From the NCBI GenBank assembly GCA_028873975.1, contig JAPPMO010000118.1, positions 1-37,177 on the forward strand: DNA of 37,177 nt, read 5' to 3'. Every line of letters begins with the position of its first letter. The first letter of the stretch is position 1. The stretch comes from Chloroflexota bacterium. GTDB taxonomy: Bacteria; Chloroflexota; Anaerolineae; Aggregatilineales; Phototrophicaceae. A program made the position numbers and the translations under genes. The notes under the pieces are model-generated. The model made no database searches. It was not told the origin of the DNA and saw only the letters and a list, made by a program, of their open reading frames with translations. Of this stretch, positions 31,796 through 37,177 are shown piece by piece.

Positions 31796-32917
31796 ATGCG
31801 CGTCTTGATGCTCTCCAAAGCTTGTGTCGTCGGCATATATCAGCCCAAGCTGGAAGCGATCGCCAGACGAGGCATTGACCTCAAGGTGCTGGCGCCACCT
31901 TCCTGGAAAGACGAACGCGGCGAACAAATCCTGGAACGCGCCCACACAGCCGGTTATCAGTTGCAGTCGATCCCCATCCGTTTCAACGGCAGTTTCCACC
32001 TTCATCACTATCCGACGCTGGGGCGAGAGATGAGCGCATTCCAGCCCCAGATCGTTCATATCGACGAGGAGCCTTACAACCTGGCGACTTGGCAGGCGTT
32101 GTATCAGGCGCGGAGAATCGGCGCCAAAGCGCTCTTTTTCACCTGGCAAAACATCAAGCGGACTTATCCGCCGCCCTTTTCCTGGGGCGAGTCCTGGGTC
32201 TACCGCAAGGCGGATTATGCCCTGGCAGGCACCGACGATGCCGCAGATGTGCTGCGCGCCAAGGGATATACGGGTCCCGTAAGTACAATCCCGCAATTCG
32301 GCGCCGATGAGGCGCTCTTTCAGCCCGCGCCGTCGCGGCCGGATCGACCCTTCACGATCGGCTATATCGGACGCATCGTGCCGGCGAAAGGCGTGGATCT
32401 GCTGCTGCGCGCTCTGGCAGCCCTCGATAGCGATTGGCGGCTGCGTTTGGTGGGCGGTGGACCGGCGCTGGGCGAGATGCGGACGCTGGCGGGCGCGCTT
32501 GGCATTGCCGATCGTGTGACCGTCGTCGGTCAGTTGCCGTCGACCGAAGTGCCGGCGCAATATCGCGAGATCGACGTTTTGGTCTTGCCTTCATTAACTG
32601 GAGACAACTGGAAAGAGCAATTCGGTCGCGTCTTGGTCGAAGCGATGGCCAGCGGCGTAGCGGTCATCGGCAGCGATAGCGGCGCCATCCCCGGCGTGAT
32701 CGGCGCTGCCGGCTTGATCGTGCCCGAGGGCGATGTCCCAGCGCTGACCCGCGCCATCCGGGATGTCAAGGAGCGAGCGGCGGTGCGAGCCGATCTGGCG
32801 GAACGCGGACGGGAGCGATTCTTGTCGACTTTCACCAACGACAGCATTGCGCGGGAAACGGTGGCGGTCTATCGAGGGCTTATGGAGCGGGGGCCGTCCT
32901 CCGCACGCGCCGGATGA
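31796..32917 (+). CDS. GT4-family glycosyltransferase
   Basis: 373 aa GT-B fold retaining glycosyltransferase. The N-terminal acceptor domain begins MRVLMLSKACVVGIYQPKLEA. The donor domain has GYIGRIVPAKGVDLLLRAL (189-207, with R193 and K199 contacting the nucleotide-sugar phosphates). The E-x7-E motif is E274...E282 (EQFGRVLVEAMASG), followed by IGSDSGAIPGVIG. Substrate not predictable. It starts 36 bases after yccF. The 3' end overlaps the convergent recO gene by 38 bases. Confidence 0.9.
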   Translation: MRVLMLSKACVVGIYQPKLEAIARRGIDLKVLAPPSWKDERGEQILERAHTAGYQLQSIPIRFNGSFHLHHYPTLGREMSAFQPQIVHIDEEPYNLATWQALYQARRIGAKALFFTWQNIKRTYPPPFSWGESWVYRKADYALAGTDDAADVLRAKGYTGPVSTIPQFGADEALFQPAPSRPDRPFTIGYIGRIVPAKGVDLLLRALAALDSDWRLRLVGGGPALGEMRTLAGALGIADRVTVVGQLPSTEVPAQYREIDVLVLPSLTGDNWKEQFGRVLVEAMASGVAVIGSDSGAIPGVIGAAGLIVPEGDVPALTRAIRDVKERAAVRADLAERGRERFLSTFTNDSIARETVAVYRGLMERGPSSARAG

Positions 32918-33662
32918 AGTCGACGCTCTGCAATTTGCTCTCCAGCAAATGCGTGATATAGCCCAGCAGAATGCGCTCGACATCCGAGTGTTGCCCCGGC
33001 GAAAGGCGCAGGCTCGCCACCTGGTCGTAATCCCCGGCGCTGCGCTGCAGGTGGCGCAGTATTTTCAAGGTCTCGATCTCCAGCGACACCGGGGCAGAGG
33101 CCATCCCCGCGGCGGCGCGGCTGACGGCGCCACCCTCTTCGTTGCTGAAGAATTGCGCCTCGGGCAGCAGCTCGGCGCGCGTCAAGACGCAGGCTGTCAG
33201 TTCAGGTCGAAAGCCCACCAGGTCCAGCAGATGTAGCTCGTAGTAACGCGTAGCCAGGCGCGGGTCCGCGGCGTCGGCGACGCGCCCCAGGGTCAGATGC
33301 AGCAACTCGAACAATGCGCTTTGGCTGACGTCTTCGTCGGCCGTGAAGCGATCGAGCAATTCGGCGACATAGTTGGCGTAGGCGCTGCGGCGCAGGTCCT
33401 CCCGCAGACCGAGATAGGGATCAATCAGCTCGGCTTGGCTGATGATATCGAGATTGCGTCCGCGGTGGATCATCAGGTCGCTGCGGGCGAAGAGTTCGAC
33501 GTGGCCGCTGAGTTTGGCGCCCGGTTTGCGGGCGCCTTTGGCGATGGCGCGGATCTTGCCGCGCTCGGGTGTGAAGAGCGTCAGCAGCCGGTCGGATTCG
33601 CCGAAGTCGCGGCGGCTGAGGATGATGGCTTGACTGCGGAATTGGCGCGGGGCTTTGGGCAT
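32880..33662 (-). CDS. recO: DNA repair protein RecO
   Basis: Mediator that loads RecA in the RecFOR pathway. The N-terminal OB fold is recognisable from RSQAIILSRRDFGESDRLLTLFTPERGKIRAIAKGARK. The following YLGLREDLRRSAYANYVAELLDRF and helical domain with RYYELHLLDLVGFRPEL are also typical. The zinc-binding cysteines of many RecO proteins are not present in the usual C-x-x-C form (only one Cys, in TACVLT). ATG 33662 (260 aa) is preferred over TTG 33698 because a predicted -10 box (33698-33703) would start the transcript after the TTG. Confidence 0.92.
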   Translation of the reverse strand: MPKAPRQFRSQAIILSRRDFGESDRLLTLFTPERGKIRAIAKGARKPGAKLSGHVELFARSDLMIHRGRNLDIISQAELIDPYLGLREDLRRSAYANYVAELLDRFTADEDVSQSALFELLHLTLGRVADAADPRLATRYYELHLLDLVGFRPELTACVLTRAELLPEAQFFSNEEGGAVSRAAAGMASAPVSLEIETLKILRHLQRSAGDYDQVASLRLSPGQHSDVERILLGYITHLLESKLQSVDFIRRVRRTAPAP

Positions 33663-33697
33663 GGGCTGGGGCGTTGGCTGTTTGTAAGGACTTGTCA

Positions 33698-33725
33698 ATT
33701 ATATCAGGCAAAGGAGGCAGGGCAA
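33698..33725 (-). promoter_or_regulatory. Predicted recO promoter using a repeat end as -35
   Basis: On the minus strand TTGCCC (33720-33725) is 16 bp from a perfect TATAAT (33698-33703). The -35 hexamer is part of the family A end (ATTGCCCTG). The predicted start is near 33691, 29 bases before ATG 33662. Confidence 0.55.
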
Positions 33726-33986
33726 TCGCATCAAAATGAGGCGACTGACATGGTACGAAATTGGACTGATTATTAACCACCGAGGACACCGAGGACACCG
33801 AGAAAAGCAACGGAACATAGCTCATGTTATATTTCAGGCTTGCTTTTCAGCCACAGATGAAGTTGCGCTGGCGACTTTACCATATTCAGGCGACGCAATT
33901 AGAGAGAAAGTCGACAAACGACCCTAAATTCGGTGCTCTCGGTGTCCTCGGTGGTGAAAAACAAACTGATGCAATTTCCCTGCGCG
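33718..33986. repeat. Complete family A MITE-like element (269 bp)
   Basis: Left end CAGGGCAATCGCATCAAAAT (33718-33737), left inner arm ACCACCGAGGACACCGAGGA from 33776, right inner arm CTCTCGGTGTCCTCGGTGGT (33936-33955), then GAAAAA and right end TGATGCAATTTCCCTGCGCG (33967-33986). Ends and arms are both inverted. The middle (33807-33930) encodes nothing I recognise. Reading frames with HRGHRGHRE-like strings are artefacts. This fills the gap between the divergent recO and S10 peptidase genes. Confidence 0.85.
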
Positions 33987-34015
33987 TTGCCGTAGAACTC
34001 TCAAAACGCTATAGT
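33987..34015 (+). promoter_or_regulatory. Predicted promoter of the S10 peptidase gene
   Basis: TTGCCG (33987-33992) and TATAGT (34010-34015, 5/6) with 17 bp spacing. The -35 begins on the first base after the family A element. Confidence 0.55.
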
Positions 34016-34053
34016 CTGAGCAGATCCCATTAGCATCAGAAGGAGCGCCGTCC

Positions 34054-35490
34054 ATGCCCGAAAGCAGCGACAAGCCTAAACCCGAACCCGAAATCAAAGA
34101 AGAAGCGCCCGTCATCACCTCGCACCAGCTGGAACTCGACGGCGCGACGCTCTCCTACAGCGCGACGACCGGCAAGATGCCGCTCAAGGACGCGCGCGAC
34201 CAGATCGTAGCACAGATCTTTTACACCGCCTACACGCTCGAGGGCGAGGCCGATCTCGCCCAGCGGCCGCTGATCTTCGTCTTCAACGGCGGACCGGGCT
34301 CGGCATCGATCTGGCTGCACATGGGCGCGCTGGGTCCGCGTCGCGTCGACATGGGCGCGGAGGGTTTTATGCCGCCGCCGCCCTACCGCCTGATCGACAA
34401 TGCCTATACCTGGCTCGATCTGGGCGATCTGGTCTTCATTGATCCGGTCGGCACGGGCTACTCGCGCGCCAGCGACCCTGAGGACAATCAGAAATACTGG
34501 GGTTTGGAAGCGGATCTGGAAGCGGTGGGCGAATTCATTCGCCTGTATCTGTCGCGCAACCGGCGCTGGACCTCGCCGCTTTACCTGGCGGGGGAGAGCT
34601 ATGGCACCACCCGCGCCGCGGGATTGGCCGGGCGCCTGATCGACCGCGGCATCGCCTTCAACGGCGTAGTCTTGATCTCCACCATCATGAACTTCCAGAC
34701 AGCGCGTTTCACCAAGGCGAATGACTTGCCTTATACGCTGTTCCTGCCCAGTTACTGCGCCACGGCGCATTATCATGGCAAGCTCGCTGAGGAATTGCAG
34801 GCGCGGCAATTGCGCGAACTCTTGAGCGAAGTGGCGGACTGGTCGGAGAGCGACTATACGGTGGCGCTGGCGAAAGGCGACCGGCTAAGCGAAGAGGAGC
34901 GCGGCGCGATCGCGGCTCAGTTGGCGCGCTACACCGGCTTGAGCGAACGATTTGTGCTGGGGGCTGACCTGCGCATCAATATCATGAGCTTTTGCAAGGA
35001 ACTGCTGCGCGATGATAAGCGGGCCGTGGGTCGGCTGGATTCGCGCTTCGTCGGCATCATGGCATCTGCGGAAGGGCAAACCTTCGATTTCGACCCCTCG
35101 AAGCATGCCATCACGCCACCGTACAGCGCGGCCTTTAACCAGTACGTGCGGGAGGCGCTCGGCTACAAGACCGATCTCAATTATGAGATAATGAACTCCG
35201 AAGTGAACCGGAACTGGAAATATGAAGGCGGCCAATTTCCCGATACCAGCGAGGGATTGCGGGCTGCCTTCGCCAAGAATCCCTTTATGAGAGTGCTGGT
35301 CGCGCAGGGCTATTATGATCTGGCGACGCCCTTCCACGCCGCCTATTATTCATTGAGCCACATGGGCTTGGATGCCAGCTTGCGCGGCAATGTCATCATC
35401 GAGGAATACGAGGCGGGCCACATGATGTACCTGCACGAAGCATCGCTGGCCAAGCTCAAGCGAGACGTGGCGCGCTTTATATCGGGTTGA
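34054..35490 (+). CDS. S10 family serine carboxypeptidase-like protein
   Basis: 478 aa alpha/beta-hydrolase that removes C-terminal residues from peptides. FVFNGGPGSASIWLHMGALGP (75-95) carries the oxyanion-hole loop of S10 enzymes. The catalytic triad is S182 (AGESYGTTRA), D422 (GYYDLATPF) and H456 (YEAGHMMYL). The Glu in GESYG matches the family. The N-terminus (MPESSDKPKPEPEIKEE) is acidic and has no signal peptide, unlike most S10 proteins, so it appears cytoplasmic. AGGAG is nine bases before the ATG. It has its own predicted promoter and converges on the glycosylase gene 30 bases away. Confidence 0.9.
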   Translation: MPESSDKPKPEPEIKEEAPVITSHQLELDGATLSYSATTGKMPLKDARDQIVAQIFYTAYTLEGEADLAQRPLIFVFNGGPGSASIWLHMGALGPRRVDMGAEGFMPPPPYRLIDNAYTWLDLGDLVFIDPVGTGYSRASDPEDNQKYWGLEADLEAVGEFIRLYLSRNRRWTSPLYLAGESYGTTRAAGLAGRLIDRGIAFNGVVLISTIMNFQTARFTKANDLPYTLFLPSYCATAHYHGKLAEELQARQLRELLSEVADWSESDYTVALAKGDRLSEEERGAIAAQLARYTGLSERFVLGADLRINIMSFCKELLRDDKRAVGRLDSRFVGIMASAEGQTFDFDPSKHAITPPYSAAFNQYVREALGYKTDLNYEIMNSEVNRNWKYEGGQFPDTSEGLRAAFAKNPFMRVLVAQGYYDLATPFHAAYYSLSHMGLDASLRGNVIIEEYEAGHMMYLHEASLAKLKRDVARFISG

Positions 35491-35520
35491 TTCGCGCTCT
35501 ACCTCGTTAGCGTCGGTCCC

Positions 35521-36408
35521 TTACGAATGTCGACGCATGATGTCCATCCACATCACCAAGCCCCGCCACTGCCCGAAAGCGGCGTAATGCCGCGCGATGT
35601 CGGCGTCGCTGCCTTTTGTGCCGTCGTTGTGGAGCAGCGCGTAGGTCTCGCGACAGGCGCTGTCGATGGCGATTCTGTCAAAGTGACCCGCCAAGCGCGC
35701 GATGGAGCCGGCGGCATAGTCGCCGAATCCCTTCAACGATTTCACCGCTGAATACAAGCCTTCGCTATCCAGCGACAGCCAGGCGTCGAGATCGAGTCCG
35801 CCGCCGGCGATTCTGCCCGCCAGTTCGTAAAGATAGGCGTTGCGATAGCCCGCGCGCAGCGCCTCCGCAAAGACGTCAAAATCCAGCGCGGCGATTTGCC
35901 CGGCGCTTGGAAAAGCGTGGCGGCCCGGCAGCGACGGGTGCGGCGCGCCCAGCTGACATAGCCGCGCGCAGGTCTGCACGGTCTGCGCCCAGGTGGTGTT
36001 GGTGGTCAGCAAGACCTTGGCCAGGTCTTCCCAGAGGCTCCCGCCGACCAGGATACGACCGCGCTTTTCCGCTTCCAGCCAATCGTAACCATCGAAGTCG
36101 CGCATGGCGGCGTAGAAAGGGCGCAAGTCCCAGTCCAGGCTGAATATACGGCGGACAAGCGCCTCTAGTTCGTCTCGCAGGTCCGCCCCCAGTCCATCCA
36201 AATCGGGCAAATCGACCCGGAGACGGCGTTCGGGCGCGCTAAGCTCCAGGCTCAGTACAGCGCCCGCCGCCGTCCGGTAGATTGTGGAGAGCGTCCCCGT
36301 TTCCTCGTCCCAGGAAAAGGGCGCCAGCATGTACCAGCCATGGCTGAATACGGTTGCTCGGAAGTCAAACTGCGGCGCGGGCTCAATGACAAATGATGGC
36401 GCCGTCAT
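35521..36408 (-). CDS. HhH-GPD DNA glycosylase (AlkA/OGG-like)
   Basis: 295 aa base-excision repair enzyme. An N-terminal beta domain (about 1-75) is followed by the helical HhH-GPD domain. LTTNTTWAQTVQTCARL near 134-150 is the substrate-pocket helix region, the helix-hairpin-helix is LKGFGDYAAGSIARL (225-239), and the catalytic Asp is D249 (RIAIDSA). The hairpin position that is Lys in bifunctional OGG/Nth enzymes is Asp230, so a monofunctional glycosylase is expected. No iron-sulfur cysteine cluster. ATG 36408 overlaps the stop of the upstream gene (ATGA); the longer frame reads through that gene out of phase. Confidence 0.88.
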   Translation of the reverse strand: MTAPSFVIEPAPQFDFRATVFSHGWYMLAPFSWDEETGTLSTIYRTAAGAVLSLELSAPERRLRVDLPDLDGLGADLRDELEALVRRIFSLDWDLRPFYAAMRDFDGYDWLEAEKRGRILVGGSLWEDLAKVLLTTNTTWAQTVQTCARLCQLGAPHPSLPGRHAFPSAGQIAALDFDVFAEALRAGYRNAYLYELAGRIAGGGLDLDAWLSLDSEGLYSAVKSLKGFGDYAAGSIARLAGHFDRIAIDSACRETYALLHNDGTKGSDADIARHYAAFGQWRGLVMWMDIMRRHS

Positions 36409-36872
36409 GCCGGCATGCAGTCGAAGACGTCCTGAATCTGAATCAGATGGTTGAGCCCGTGCTGCGCGTAGATGCGCGCGATTTCCTCGATGCTGAGATC
36501 GCCGCGCTGGGAAAAACCGATCTTGCCCCATTCTGCATCGTTCAGGTTTTCCAGCAAGATCGCCCAGCGCGCTTGCAAGCCGTCGAGGATCTTGAGCGAA
36601 TGCTCGATATCGGCGTCTTTGGCATCGGGATATTCGGCGATGGCGTTCACATCGTAAGGCGTGAAATGAAATTCCGGGCTGGTGAGGATGAGCTTGAAGC
36701 GGCGGATACAGACCATGTGCGTATCCGCCAGGTGATGGACATTCTGGGCGATCGTCCATTCACCCGCGTTGTAGGGCGTGGTCAATTGCTCGACCGTCAA
36801 GCCGCTGACTTTCTCGCGCAGTTGCGCGGGCAAGTTGCGAATGACCGCGATGATATCGGCTCGTGTTTCCAT
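36405..36872 (-). CDS. DinB/YfiT-like putative metal-dependent protein
   Basis: 155 aa four-helix-bundle DinB_2 domain protein. Histidines expected for the metal triad are in AQNVHHLADTHMV (near 50-60) and AQHGLNHLIQIQDVF (near 137-150). WTIAQNVHHLADTHM closely follows the YfiT/DinB pattern W(s)xxqvxxHLxdsh. Members include thiol S-transferases and stress-induced proteins; the exact reaction is unknown. The start is decided by AGGAGG eight bases before ATG 36872; the ATG at 36878 is only two bases from it. Translationally coupled to the DNA glycosylase, suggesting a shared alkylation or stress role (inference). Confidence 0.82.
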   Translation of the reverse strand: METRADIIAVIRNLPAQLREKVSGLTVEQLTTPYNAGEWTIAQNVHHLADTHMVCIRRFKLILTSPEFHFTPYDVNAIAEYPDAKDADIEHSLKILDGLQARWAILLENLNDAEWGKIGFSQRGDLSIEEIARIYAQHGLNHLIQIQDVFDCMPA

Positions 36873-36962
36873 TGGCATTTCCTCCTGGTTGAAGACTCGG
36901 CTCGGTCTGCGAATTGTAACGGAGCGGGGGCGCTTTTCCCAAGCCGCAGATGGGACGGGCCC

Positions 36963-37083
36963 GGGCAATCGCTTCAAATCATTTTCACCACAAAGACACA
37001 AAGCACACAAAGAAAAGGACGTATTGGGCGCACGATTCTTGGTGCTCTCGGTGGTTAAGAAAAATCTGCTGCGATTGCTCTGA
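36963..37083. repeat. Complete short family A element (121 bp)
   Basis: Left end GGGCAATCGCTTCAAAT (36963-36979) runs into TTTTCACCACAAAGACACAA. The right arm TGGTGCTCTCGGTGGTTAAG is followed by CTGCTGCGATTGCTCTG (37067-37083). This is the most compact copy with both ends and both arms. No gene is seen in 36879-37177. Confidence 0.8.
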
Positions 37084-37104
37084 CTAGCCGTGTACGGGTG
37101 TATT

Positions 37105-37141
37105 TCAGATTATTGGCAATTCACCACCGAGGACACCGAGG
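37105..37141. repeat. Start of a further repeat copy, cut by the window end
   Basis: TTCAGATTATTGGCAA (37105-37120) matches the flank of the 49-bp repeat (26896-26910). It is followed at once by TTCACCACCGAGGACACCGA, the family A left arm. The rest lies beyond the window. Confidence 0.6.
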
Positions 37142-37177
37142 GTCGCGTAGACACTGACCGGCAGCACCGAGATTTAA

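Noticed and set aside
33736..33927. Short ORF with HRGHRGHRE-like string
   Set aside because: Translation of the family A arm; the same repeat gives KDTKDTK and TTKTQSTQRK strings elsewhere, so these are artefacts.
33699..34053. Short-period CACCGAGGA tract considered as a CRISPR-like array
   Set aside because: No regular repeat-spacer structure and no cas genes; the tract is one arm of an inverted repeat element.

Overview
Bacterial chromosome window of moderately high GC with no rRNA, tRNA or CRISPR that I can see. It has carbohydrate and peptide ABC import operons, a GH42-type glycosidase, an acid-sugar dehydratase and aldolase pair, a two-domain malic enzyme, RecO and YccF. Together with many short dispersed palindromic repeats, this fits a heterotrophic Chloroflexota (Anaerolineae-like) organism. 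That placement is an inference from gene style, not from a marker gene. Promoters look like ordinary sigma-70 boxes (TTGACA / TATAAT, spacing mostly 16-18).

Layout. 1-9.6 kb (+): a sulfatase, then a five-gene oligopeptide-type ABC importer (binding protein, two permeases, two ATPases), then an M20 metallopeptidase. 9.8-10.7 kb (+): a two-gene module that looks like toxin-antitoxin, a SocA/Panacea-like protein overlapping a RelE/ParE-like toxin. 10.9-13.4 kb (-): a small membrane protein and a sugar or cyclitol redox pair (Zn dehydrogenase plus RmlD-like protein). 13.9-17.1 kb (+): a three-gene sugar importer without an ATPase. 17.3-18.6 kb (+): a small membrane ORF and a DapA-family aldolase/lyase.

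18.6-26.8 kb (-) reads as one catabolic operon. Its order of transcription is FadR-type GntR regulator, Tat-exported binding protein, LplB-like permease, LplC-like permease, GH42-type glycosidase, mandelate-racemase-family dehydratase. The regulator has a near-consensus promoter with a TNGTNNNACNA operator over the expected start point. The convergent DapA-family gene could supply the aldolase step after the dehydratase. 27.0-30.0 kb (-): malic enzyme and a NYN-domain nuclease-like protein with a structured leader. 30.6-32.9 kb (+): metallophosphoesterase, YccF, glycosyltransferase. 32.9-33.7 kb (-): recO. 34.1-35.5 kb (+): S10 carboxypeptidase. 35.5-36.9 kb (-): DinB/YfiT-like protein and an HhH-GPD DNA glycosylase.

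The most unusual content is non-coding. Family A is a MITE-like element with GGGCAATYGCATCAAA-type inverted ends and inner arms resembling CACAAAGACACAAAG / CTCGGTGTCCTCGGTGGTG. Several copies end right beside promoters, and in one case the end itself can serve as a -35 box. Family B is a 70-bp double hairpin bounded by GTAGGGGCG and CGCCCCTAC whose inner stems differ between copies but stay complementary. In all three ABC operons a palindromic element lies exactly between the binding-protein gene and the first permease gene.
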